A DNA stretch of 64,000 nucleotides from Constrictibacter sp. MBR-5 (GTDB lineage: Bacteria; Pseudomonadota; Alphaproteobacteria; JAJUGE01). A program made the position numbers and the translations under genes. Below, in pieces: positions 53,253 through 64,000 of this stretch (positions are counted from its first letter, which is position 1; each line of letters begins with the position of its first letter). The stretch covers positions 558,001 to 622,000 of the forward strand of contig NZ_JBEPTK010000003.1 in NCBI RefSeq assembly GCF_040549485.1. Reading direction: 5' to 3'. The notes under the pieces are model-generated. The model saw only the letters and a list, made by a program, of their open reading frames with translations, was not told the origin of the DNA and ran no database searches.

Positions 53253-55994
53253 ATGACCGACCTTATTCAGCAGCAATCGGCCGCCATGAATCCGGCTCAG
53301 CCCTGGCACGCCGTTCCCGTCGAGGAGGCTTTGCAGGTGCTTGCAACCGGCCACGACGGTCTGGACGGGCAAGAAGCCTCCCGGCGGCTTGCCGGGCACG
53401 GCCGCAACCGCCTGCCGGTAGCCAAGCCGCGCAGCGCGCTCCGCCGCTTCCTCGCCCAGTTCGACAACCTGCTGATCTACGTACTGCTTGCCTCCGCGGC
53501 GATCACCCTGGCGCTCGGCCACGGCACCGATGCGGCGGTGATCGCGGCCGTCGTGCTCCTCAATGCCGCGATCGGCTTCGTGCAGGAGGGTCGCGCCGAG
53601 CGGGCGCTCAGTGCCATCCGCGGCATGCTGGCGCCGCACGCCTCGGTAATGCGCGGCGGGCATCGCCTCACAGTCGAGGCGGAGACTCTGGTCCCGGGCG
53701 ACCTCGTGCTGCTCGATCCCGGCGACCGGGTCCCGGCCGACCTCCGTCTTCTTCGGACACGCAATCTGCGGATCGAGGAGGCGGCGCTGACCGGTGAATC
53801 GGTTCCGGTCGACAAATCACCGGCGCCGGTCGCTGCCGAAGCGCCGCTCGGCGATCGCAATTCCGTCGCCTTCTCGGGCACGCTGGTCGCAGTGGGCCGG
53901 GGCGCCGGCGTGGTCGTCGCCACCGGCGCCGACACCGAGATCGGGCGCGTCAGCGCCCTGGTCGGTGCGGTCGAGACGCTCAGAACGCCGCTGCTGCGCC
54001 AAATGGACGGCTTCGCACGGCGCCTCACGGTCGTCATCCTCGGCCTGTCGGCGGCGGTCTTCGCGTTTGCCGTACTCGCCCGCGGCTACGCCACAGAGGA
54101 CGCCTTCCTGGTTGTAGTCGGCTTGGCGGTGGCGGCGATCCCCGAGGGACTGCCGGCGGTGATGACGATCGCGCTCGCGATAGGGGTGCGGCGCATGGCG
54201 GCGCGTAACGCCATCATCCGGCGCCTGCCTGCTGTCGAGACTCTGGGCTCGGTCTCGATCATCTGCACCGACAAGACGGGTACGCTGACGCGAAACGAGA
54301 TGACGGTGGCGGCGGCCGCGACATCCGTCGACACCTTCGCCGTGAGCGGCGAAGGCTACGGCCCGATCGGCGCCATCCGACGGGACGGGGAGGAGGTCGA
54401 TCCGGAGATCCATCCGCCGCTCGTCGAGCTGGCGCGCGCGGCCCTGCTCTGCAACGACGCGGCCCTCCGGCGGACCGAGGGCGGATGGGTGGTGGACGGC
54501 GACCCGATGGAGGGCGCTCTGGTCGCTTTTGCGATGAAGACGGAGATCGACGTCGAGACACTGCGCCGCGAACTCCCGCGGACGGACGAGATTCCCTTCG
54601 ACGCCCAGCATCGCTTCATGGCGACGCTGCACCACGATCATGATGGCGCGGTTTTCCTCTGCCTCAAGGGGGCGCCGGAGCGTGTGCTCGCGATGTGCGA
54701 TCGCCAGCGTGGTCCCGCGGGCGACGAGCCCCTGGACCGGGCCATCTGGCGGGAGCGGGTGGAGGCGCTGGCAGCGCTCGGACAACGGGTGCTCGCCGTC
54801 GCCACCAAGCCGATGCCGCGGCAAATGCACACTCTCGCTTTCGCCGACGCCGAGGGCGGCCTGACGCTGTTGGGCCTGCTCGGTCTGATCGACCCACCGC
54901 GCGAAGAGGCCGTCACGGCGGTGCGCGACTGCCAGGCGGCGGGCATCCGGGTCAAGATGATCACCGGTGACCACGCCGCGACCGCCGCCGCCATCGCCCG
55001 GCAGATCGGGATCGTAAATTCCGACTTCGTCGCCACCGGCGCAGAACTCGACGAACTCGACGATGCAGCCCTGCGCCGCACGGCGCACGATACCGACGTC
55101 TTTGCCCGCACCACGCCGGAGCACAAGCTGCGCCTGGTCGAGGCGCTTCAGGCCGACGGTGCGGTGCTGGCGATGACCGGCGACGGGGTTAACGACGCCC
55201 CGGCGCTGAAGCGCGCCGATGTCGGCGTCGCGATGGGGCGAAAGGGTACGGAGGCCGCCAAGGAAGCGGCCGAGATGGTGCTTGCCGACGACAATTTCGC
55301 CTCCATCGTCGCCGCCGTGCGCGAAGGCCGGACCGTCTTCGACAACGTCAAGAAGGTGATTGCCTGGACGCTGCCGACCAACGGCGGCGAGGCGCTGACT
55401 ATCATCGGCGCCATCCTGATCGGGCTGACGCTGCCGATGACTGCGGTGCAGATCCTGTGGATAAACATGGTCACCGCGCTGGCGCTCGGGCTCACCCTGG
55501 CGTTCGAGCCGACCGAGCCCGGTACCATGCGCCGGCCACCTCGCGCGGCCGGCGAGCCGCTGCTGTCGCGATTCGTGGTCTGGCGGATCGTCTTCGTGTC
55601 GATCTTGTTCGTGATCGGGACGTTCGGAATGTTTTTCTGGGCCGAACGTCGAGGACTGTCGCTGGAGGAAGCGCGCACGCTGGTGGTCAACACCATCGTG
55701 GTGATGGAGATTTTCTATCTGTTCAGCGTGCGCTTCCAGCATGGTCCCTCTCTCACTTGGTCCGGCGTCCTGGGCACTCCGGCGGTGCTGATCGGTGTCG
55801 GAGTCGTCGTGCTTCTCCAACTCGCTTTCACCTATGCGCCGCCTCTCCAGGCCCTGTTCGATACAAGGCCGGTGGGACCGTCGGACGGACTGGCGGTGGT
55901 GGGCACAGGAATCGCCCTGTTGGCCATTCTCGAAATCGAGAAGCTGGTTCGGCGAATCTGCAGGCGCCTACGCCTTCGTGGTCAGACCGCATGA
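53253..55994 (+). CDS. P2-type cation-transporting ATPase
   Basis: P-type ATPase of 913 residues. The N-terminal cation ATPase domain is 'PVEEALQVLATGHDGLDGQEASRRL', the actuator has 'ALTGESVPVDKS', helix 4 is 'IPEGLPAVMTIALAIG', phospho-Asp340 lies in 'DKTGTLT', and the hinge is '[22 protein letters not shown]'. It resembles Ca2+ (SERCA-like P2A) pumps: helix 5 keeps Asn and Glu ('PTNGGEALTI'). Helix 6 reads 'WINMVTALALG', with Ala where SERCA has its ion-binding Asp, so the ion may not be Ca2+. The start ATG at 53253 follows an out-of-frame ATG five bases upstream. Confidence 0.9.
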   Translation: MTDLIQQQSAAMNPAQPWHAVPVEEALQVLATGHDGLDGQEASRRLAGHGRNRLPVAKPRSALRRFLAQFDNLLIYVLLASAAITLALGHGTDAAVIAAVVLLNAAIGFVQEGRAERALSAIRGMLAPHASVMRGGHRLTVEAETLVPGDLVLLDPGDRVPADLRLLRTRNLRIEEAALTGESVPVDKSPAPVAAEAPLGDRNSVAFSGTLVAVGRGAGVVVATGADTEIGRVSALVGAVETLRTPLLRQMDGFARRLTVVILGLSAAVFAFAVLARGYATEDAFLVVVGLAVAAIPEGLPAVMTIALAIGVRRMAARNAIIRRLPAVETLGSVSIICTDKTGTLTRNEMTVAAAATSVDTFAVSGEGYGPIGAIRRDGEEVDPEIHPPLVELARAALLCNDAALRRTEGGWVVDGDPMEGALVAFAMKTEIDVETLRRELPRTDEIPFDAQHRFMATLHHDHDGAVFLCLKGAPERVLAMCDRQRGPAGDEPLDRAIWRERVEALAALGQRVLAVATKPMPRQMHTLAFADAEGGLTLLGLLGLIDPPREEAVTAVRDCQAAGIRVKMITGDHAATAAAIARQIGIVNSDFVATGAELDELDDAALRRTAHDTDVFARTTPEHKLRLVEALQADGAVLAMTGDGVNDAPALKRADVGVAMGRKGTEAAKEAAEMVLADDNFASIVAAVREGRTVFDNVKKVIAWTLPTNGGEALTIIGAILIGLTLPMTAVQILWINMVTALALGLTLAFEPTEPGTMRRPPRAAGEPLLSRFVVWRIVFVSILFVIGTFGMFFWAERRGLSLEEARTLVVNTIVVMEIFYLFSVRFQHGPSLTWSGVLGTPAVLIGVGVVVLLQLAFTYAPPLQALFDTRPVGPSDGLAVVGTGIALLAILEIEKLVRRICRRLRLRGQTA

Positions 55995-56109
55995 GGAGAA
56001 CACTTCCCTCAGATCGGATGGGAGGTCGAATGGCCGAAGGACGGGCTGTGCCGGGACGTTTGACAGCTCAGGTATCCGCCGTCCGAAAACCCCTGCGCCC
56101 TTGTGCCGC

Positions 56110-59452
<3,343 letters not shown>

Positions 59453-59484
59453 TGCTTGGCTCCCTCAGCCGGAGACCGGTTCTC

Positions 59485-60183
59485 TCATTCCCATCCATAC
59501 GCTGGAACGCTACTGACGTTCAGCTCCACGCCCTTCACGCCGGGCACGTTCTCGGCAGCGACTCGAAGTGCTTCGCCCTGTTCCTGCGAATCCACGAATC
59601 CCCAGATCTGGACGACGCCCTGCACGACGATGACGCTTACGCCGTAGGTCGGCGCCCAGTCGGCCGCCTGTATTTCTTCGAGGATCTGCTTTCGGATCGT
59701 CTCGTCCTCGACGGACGCGATGTCGGCCGGAGCATGGCGTTGCGCCGCAAGGCCGCGCAGCAGGTCGGCGCGGCTGACGATACCGACGACCTTTCCGTTG
59801 CGCAGGACCGGCACGCGCTTGATCCGCTTGGTCTCCAGGAGATGGGCGACGTCGCCCGCCGGCATGTCCTCCGTGACGGTGACCACGTCGCGGGTCATGA
59901 CGTCGGCGGCGGAGCGGCCATGCGTCTTCACGTAGTCCGCCGCGTTCTCGCCGGATCCCGCGAAAAGCCGCAGCCACCAGGAGCCGTGCCGATGGCTGCC
60001 GTCTTCCGCGCGACGCAGGAAGTCGCCTTCGCTCACCATCCCGACCAGCCTGCCGGCGCTATCGATCACCGGTACGGCGCTGACGTGCCGTTCGAGTAGA
60101 AGCCGCGCCACGTCCGACACGCCGGTCTCCGGCGCGACCGAGACGACGGGCGTCGTCATGATGTCCTTCGTCTGCATCATCAT
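59485..60183 (-). CDS. CBS-CBS-BON domain protein
   Basis: 232 residues. CBS1 (about 6-62: 'DIMTTPVVSVAPETGVSDVA' and 'VPVIDSAGRLVGMVSEGDFLRR'), CBS2 (about 93-148: 'DVMTRDVVTVTEDMPAGDVA', 'VPVLRNGKVVGIVSRADLL') and a C-terminal BON domain (about 160-228, 'VQGVVQIWGFVDSQEQGEAL'). CBS pairs bind adenine nucleotides and BON domains contact phospholipid or protein, so this is a candidate energy-charge sensor. The first of three tandem ATGs (60183) overlaps the GAPDH stop, so it is coupled to that enzyme. Confidence 0.88.
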   Translation of the reverse strand: MMMQTKDIMTTPVVSVAPETGVSDVARLLLERHVSAVPVIDSAGRLVGMVSEGDFLRRAEDGSHRHGSWWLRLFAGSGENAADYVKTHGRSAADVMTRDVVTVTEDMPAGDVAHLLETKRIKRVPVLRNGKVVGIVSRADLLRGLAAQRHAPADIASVEDETIRKQILEEIQAADWAPTYGVSVIVVQGVVQIWGFVDSQEQGEALRVAAENVPGVKGVELNVSSVPAYGWE

Positions 60184-61235
60184 CGTCCTCCCAGCGCATC
60201 GACGACCGCGCCGATCCCCAGGGCGGCGTTCGTCTTGGCAATAGATTCGTGAGGATCGCGCACCTGCCCGACCAGAGCCCGGATCGCATCCACCGTCTCG
60301 GGAATGACGATCGCCTGGTTGTCGACCATGTAGCCGTAGAAGAGCTCGTCGTCTTGCACCTTCAGCATGTCGGCCCAGAGCGCCACCTCGTAGAGGTTGT
60401 CGTGCGGGCGGCCGAGATCGGCCATCAGCTCCTTGACCGCGTTGATCGCCGTCAGCCCGTCCGCCATGCGGATCAGCGCGATGCGCGGCGACGCGCGGAA
60501 GGCGTCCAGCACCTCCTCCTTGTCGGCTGGCCGCGTCAGCTGCACCGCCCAGTAGTGCAGGTGCGCCAGCGTCTCCGGCACCTTCACGGCCATGGTGATG
60601 ACGTCGAGGTCGGGATCGACGCTCTGGGCGTCGGGCCCCTGGTGGCTCGGGATCTCGGGCTCGGGCACCAGCGTGTTCATGATGCCGCCCAGATGGCTCT
60701 CCCATGGGTCGGTGGCGCGGCGCAGCAGCGTGCCGCGCGCCCGGCGCAGCAGCCCGGCATGCTTCAGCGCCGTGAGGGTGCGCACGATCGAAGTGGTGTT
60801 GCAGGAGACGACGCGCGTGCTGTCCCGGCCCAGCGCGCTCTCATAGCTGGCCTCGGCGACGAAGGAGTGGCCAGTCACTTCGTGCTTTTCACCACCCTGG
60901 ACGATGAACTTCATGCCCTTCTGGCGGTAGAGCTCGACGTTCTTCGCCGCCACGCGCTTCGGCGTGCAATCGACGACCACATCCGAAGCGCCGAGAAGGT
61001 CGTCGAGGGTGCCGGCGACATCCAGCCCGGCATCGCGCATCGCCTGTGCTTGCTCGCTCGCGGCGCCGTAGAGCCGGAAGCCCTTCTGCGTCACCATTCG
61101 CGCCCGCCAGTCGGCACTGATGTCCGACACGCCGGCCAGCTCCATGTCCTCCTGTTGGGCCACTGCATCGGCGACGCGCTTGCCGATCACGCCGTAGCCG
61201 TTGACGGCGACGCGGGTCTTGCTGCTTGTGTTCAT
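60180..61235 (-). CDS. Type II (archaeal-type) glyceraldehyde-3-phosphate dehydrogenase
   Basis: 351 residues of the archaeal type II GAPDH family rather than the bacterial GapA type. The Rossmann start is 'VAVNGYGVIGKRVADAV'. The catalytic Cys145 lies in 'VVSCNTTSIVRTL', and 'HLGGIMNTLVPEPEIPSHQGPD' is the family's central motif. It converts glyceraldehyde 3-phosphate to 1,3-bisphosphoglycerate with NAD(P). Such enzymes are uncommon in Proteobacteria and tend to be in accessory clusters. It is coupled to the CBS-BON gene by a four-base overlap and follows the cfa gene by 61 bases. Confidence 0.9.
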   Translation of the reverse strand: MNTSSKTRVAVNGYGVIGKRVADAVAQQEDMELAGVSDISADWRARMVTQKGFRLYGAASEQAQAMRDAGLDVAGTLDDLLGASDVVVDCTPKRVAAKNVELYRQKGMKFIVQGGEKHEVTGHSFVAEASYESALGRDSTRVVSCNTTSIVRTLTALKHAGLLRRARGTLLRRATDPWESHLGGIMNTLVPEPEIPSHQGPDAQSVDPDLDVITMAVKVPETLAHLHYWAVQLTRPADKEEVLDAFRASPRIALIRMADGLTAINAVKELMADLGRPHDNLYEVALWADMLKVQDDELFYGYMVDNQAIVIPETVDAIRALVGQVRDPHESIAKTNAALGIGAVVDALGGR

Positions 61236-61296
61236 GTCTTTCTCCTCAGGTGAGCGTGGAAACTCTTCGTTGGCTCCGGGGCATTCGGGGCGGTCC

Positions 61297-62592
61297 TCAT
61301 GCCGGGACGTCCTCCGCCATGACGTCCCGGCGCTCCCGGTCGGCGATGTAGTCGCGCGTCAGTGGCACTGCGTCGCGTCGGCGCACGAGCTGGAGCTGGA
61401 ACACCATCATCGGGCCGTTGCGGAACGCGGCCTCGCAGACCGCCAGGTAGAACTCCCACATGCGACAGAAGCGCTCGTCGTAGATGGCTTGCGCGCGGTC
61501 GCGGTTGGCCTGGAAGCGCTCGAGCCAGTGCCGCAGCGTCTCCGCATAATGCAGCCGCAGGATCTCGATGTCGGTGACCCAAAGTCCCGAGCGCTCGACG
61601 GCCGCCAGGACCTCCGACAGCGCAGGGCAATAGCCGCCCGGAAAGATGTACTTGCGCAGCCAAGGATCGGTGGAGCCGGGCGGATCGGCCCGTCCGATCG
61701 CATGCACGAGGGCGATGCCGTCCGGGTTCAGGCGGTTGCGCAGCGTGTCGAAATAGGTGCGGTAGTGCGCCACCCCGACATGCTCGAACATGCCGACGGA
61801 GACGATCCGGTCATAGCTTCCCTGCTCCTCCCGGTAATCACGCAGGGCAAAGCGCACATGGGAGGACAGGCCCGCGGCGACTGCACGCTCGTTCGCGACG
61901 GAGAGCTGCTCCTGCGACAGCGTGAGACCGGTGACGTCCACCCTAGCCGTCTGCGCCATCTCCAGTGCGAGCCCGCCCCAGCCCGAGCCGACGTCCAGCA
62001 CGCGCATGCCGGGCTCGAGCAGGAGCTTCGCCATGATGTGGCGCTTCTTTTTCTCCTGCGCTTCCTCGAGCGTCTCGGCGCCGGTGTGGAAATAGGCACA
62101 TGAATACTGACGGTCGCGGTCGAGGAACAGATCGTAGAGCGCGCCCGACAGATCATAGTGATGCGCGATGTTGGCGCGCGCCCGCCCGAGGCGATTGTCC
62201 TGCTGAAGCCTGCGCAGCATGCGATCGAGCTCGCCCCGAACCGCGCCGATCGGATGCCGGCCGAGGGCTTCGAGATTGCTGGTGCAAAGGTGGAGGAGGT
62301 CTCGCAGCGTCCCTTGCTCGATCGTAATCGTACCATCCATGTAGGCTTCGCCCAGGGCCAGCGACGGGCGAAGAAGGATACGCATCGGCAACAGCGGATC
62401 GTGAAGTCTGACCGAGACGTCTGGACCGCTTTCGCCAGGGCCAAAGGGGTGGACCCGGCCGGCCGCATCGATCACCGTCAACCGGCCGGTCCGGATAACC
62501 TCGGTAAGAAGTCGAGAGAGGAAGGGCAAGGGAGAGCAGGCGGCTCCCTCGGGATACGCGGCCGGAAGATCTGTCTGGGGCTGAGTGGCCAT
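61297..62592 (-). CDS. cfa: Cyclopropane-fatty-acyl-phospholipid synthase
   Basis: 431 residues. An N-terminal lipid-binding part ('LGEAYMDGTITIEQGTLRDLL') is followed by 'NIAHHYDLSGALYDLFLDRDRQYSCAYF', the SAM motif 'VLDVGSGWGGLALEMA', 'SVGMFEHVGVAHY' and 'IFPGGYCPALSEV'. It uses S-adenosylmethionine to convert unsaturated acyl chains of membrane phospholipids to cyclopropane acyls, protecting against acid, drying and stationary-phase stress. The ATG at 62592 starts just after a run of A. It is the third gene of the leftward unit after ftsH and the small YHS gene. Confidence 0.94.
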   Translation of the reverse strand: MATQPQTDLPAAYPEGAACSPLPFLSRLLTEVIRTGRLTVIDAAGRVHPFGPGESGPDVSVRLHDPLLPMRILLRPSLALGEAYMDGTITIEQGTLRDLLHLCTSNLEALGRHPIGAVRGELDRMLRRLQQDNRLGRARANIAHHYDLSGALYDLFLDRDRQYSCAYFHTGAETLEEAQEKKKRHIMAKLLLEPGMRVLDVGSGWGGLALEMAQTARVDVTGLTLSQEQLSVANERAVAAGLSSHVRFALRDYREEQGSYDRIVSVGMFEHVGVAHYRTYFDTLRNRLNPDGIALVHAIGRADPPGSTDPWLRKYIFPGGYCPALSEVLAAVERSGLWVTDIEILRLHYAETLRHWLERFQANRDRAQAIYDERFCRMWEFYLAVCEAAFRNGPMMVFQLQLVRRRDAVPLTRDYIADRERRDVMAEDVPA

Positions 62593-62633
62593 TTTTTTTC
62601 ACTTCCGCGGACCTGATTGTGTCTTCCGCGCGA

Positions 62634-62837
62634 TCACTGCGCAGGTCGAGATGGCTTCCCGGCTTCGCCATGGGGTGGGGCTCGCTCATAACGCGACGCG
62701 GCATAGCGGTCTGGCGCGGCCAGGAATGCGGCGCGGCAAGCGGCGGAGCAGAAGAAATATGCCCAGCCGCGATGCTCGACCGGCTCGGCCTCTCCGAGAT
62801 CAACTGTCTTCCCGCAGGCCGGATCTGTTACCTCCAT
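62634..62837 (-). CDS. Small YHS-domain protein
   Basis: A 67-residue protein that is essentially one YHS domain: 'MEVTDPACGKTVDLGEAEPV' followed by 'GWAYFFCSAACRAAFLAAPD', with three metal-ligand cysteines and a basic tail. The ATG at 62837 has a strong GAGGAGG ribosome site; longer in-frame readings lack one. It is the third YHS protein of the region, after CopA and the anchored one at 42 kb, which points to a soft-metal function. It lies upstream of cfa in the same direction. Confidence 0.82.
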   Translation of the reverse strand: MEVTDPACGKTVDLGEAEPVEHRGWAYFFCSAACRAAFLAAPDRYAASRYERAPPHGEAGKPSRPAQ

Positions 62838-63152
62838 TCCGTGACCTCCTCTCTGAGGAACCATGCCTTTGCCAGCGATGCCGGTTTGCCCGGCAACGAA
62901 CGCGCACCGGAGCATCAGCACCCACGAAGACGTTCTTCGCACCTGCCCGTAGTGAACAGGCGTCGTTATCCTGAAAAGACGCGGAAGCTTCGAAGTCCTT
63001 ACAGCGGAACCTCGCGCAGATTCGGTGCCGTCCTTCTGGTCGCTCGTGAAGCGCTTCCGCGGCCCCGGAGTCCCCCTTCATGCTCAAGGCAGGCGGAAGC
63101 TTACCCGTGCCTCTGCAGGTTTCGCTTCCGGCTCACTCTGGACCCGGTGTCA
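62838..63152. other. Gap between ftsH and the YHS gene
   Basis: About 315 bases with no supported gene. Open frames here are short and without motifs. The gap probably holds the promoter of the YHS-cfa unit and the ftsH 3' end signals. Confidence 0.4.
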
Positions 63153-64000
63153 TCATCCGCGCTGGACAGCAGTGGCGGCGGCCAGGCCGACGCCCGGCGG
63201 GGCGGCAGTCCAGCCGCCCGCATCGCGGGCGACAGATCGGTCGATCGTCTCAAGGTCTTCGGACGAAAGCGTTTCCTGGTTCAACAGGTTCTGCGCCGCA
63301 CGACCAAGCAGGTCGCGGTTCGTCGAAAGGATCGACACGGCGCGCAGGAACGCCGTCTCCACCAGTTCGCGCACGGCGGCATCGATCCCCGAGGCCGTTT
63401 CCTCGCCGTAGCGCCGCGGCTGCCAGCTCGCTCCGCCCGGCCCGCCGAGAAAGGGCGCGGCGTCCGTCTCGTACGCGACCTGCCCCAGTTTCGGGTCCAT
63501 GCCGAACCGCGCCACCATGCTCCGCGCGATCTCGGTGGCCTTGACGAGGTCGTCGGCCGCCCCCGTCGAGACTTCGTCGTAGACGAGGCTCTCCGCTGCT
63601 CGCCCGCCGAGGAGGACGGCCATGCGGTTCATCAACTCCTTCCGGTCCATCAGAAAGCGGTCCTCGAGCGGACGCTGGATGGTGTAGCCGAGCGCCGCGA
63701 CGCCGCGCGGGATAATCGACACCTTCTGCACCGGATCGACGCCCGGCAGAGCCATCGCGACCAGGGCATGCCCCATCTCGTGATGGGCGACGACGTCCCG
63801 CTCGTGCGGGTTCAGAAGGCGGTTCTTCTTCTCGAGGCCGGCGACGATGCGCTCGATCGCCAACGTGAAGTCCTCGAAGCCGATGCTCTCGGCATTGCGG
63901 CGCGTCGCCAGCAGCGCCGCCTCGTTGACCAGATTCGCAAGGTCGGCGCCGGTGAAGCCCGGCGTGAGCGCCGCCAGGTCCTCGACCGGCAGGTCCGGCG
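63153..64000 (-). CDS. ftsH: FtsH-type AAA+ zinc protease, C-terminal part (cut by the window edge)
   Basis: The frame is open from the right edge to the stop at 63153, so the start lies outside the window. Visible are the end of the AAA domain ('FTGADLANLVNEAALLATRR', second region of homology), the HEMGH zinc motif in 'VVAHHEMGHALVAMALPGVD', the 'PRGVAALGYT' region and the third ligand in 'STGAADDLVKATEIARSMV'. FtsH is a membrane-bound, ATP-dependent protease. The position within a stress/metal region, and differences such as 'QRPLEDRFLMDRKELMNRM', suggest an extra copy rather than the housekeeping one. A housekeeping copy elsewhere cannot be seen. Confidence 0.9.
   Translation of the reverse strand, partial: PDLPVEDLAALTPGFTGADLANLVNEAALLATRRNAESIGFEDFTLAIERIVAGLEKKNRLLNPHERDVVAHHEMGHALVAMALPGVDPVQKVSIIPRGVAALGYTIQRPLEDRFLMDRKELMNRMAVLLGGRAAESLVYDEVSTGAADDLVKATEIARSMVARFGMDPKLGQVAYETDAAPFLGGPGGASWQPRRYGEETASGIDAAVRELVETAFLRAVSILSTNRDLLGRAAQNLLNQETLSSEDLETIDRSVARDAGGWTAAPPGVGLAAATAVQRG

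Noticed and set aside
53817-55820. 667-codon open frame opposite the P2-type ATPase
   Set aside because: Antisense shadow with repetitive charged residues and no recognisable domain, while the plus strand has every P-type ATPase motif.

Overview
The window is GC-rich (high sixties percent by eye) and reads as an alphaproteobacterial chromosome. It carries the divK-pleD pair, an EipB/DUF1849 envelope protein, the DUF484-xerC pair, an alphaproteobacterial DinB with an N-terminal cysteine motif, a short-form ArgC, a CyaC-type cyclase and a TRAP transporter. I would guess a Rhodospirillales-like organism, but no 16S or ribosomal gene is present to settle this.

Layout. (1) 1-27.8 kb is ordinary, densely packed core genome. 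It holds DUF2244, nth, an EI24 membrane protein, adenosine kinase, a membrane/ferredoxin/adenylate-cyclase fusion, an AmpG-like permease, alanine dehydrogenase, a three-gene TRAP transporter, a GNAT protein, xerC, DUF484, transaldolase, priA, a membrane protein plus metallopeptidase pair, a CoA-transferase, eipB, dinB, a ROK kinase, divK-pleD, an orphan Liv-type binding protein and argC. (2) 27.8-29.1 kb is a scar. RadC survives only as its last ~55 codons. It is followed by an AlpA/excisionase-like HTH gene and a 45-nt 3' fragment of an initiator tRNA-Met, then about 500 bp without a convincing gene. (3) 29.1 kb to the right edge is an accessory, stress- and storage-oriented region that I interpret as a genomic island or island-flanking block.

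The accessory region has several modules. A lactate permease and a CPA2 cation/proton antiporter come first. Next are a beta-phosphoglucomutase/trehalose-6-phosphatase fusion overlapping a GH65 disaccharide phosphorylase. An AT-rich DUF305 protein is followed by a leftward seven-gene metal/redox block: Rieske, YHS protein, DUF5676, SHOCT protein, CopA ATPase, beta-propeller, cytochrome c. A PRC-barrel gene and a K+-channel gene, each with a frameshift, flank an APC permease. Two convergent operons follow. The rightward one is PEP synthase, D-2-hydroxyacid dehydrogenase, GlgX, SDR and a P2-type ATPase. The leftward one is FtsH, YHS protein, CFA synthase, type II GAPDH, CBS-BON, alpha-glucan phosphorylase and phosphoglucomutase.

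Taken together the right half could mobilise glycogen, maltodextrin or trehalose by phosphorolysis, feed hexose phosphates into lower glycolysis, handle lactate and PEP, and harden the membrane and ion balance. The most interesting items are the OtsA-less trehalose module, the redox-sensing cyclase, the Cu/redox block with a solitary Rieske protein, and the radC/tRNA scar.
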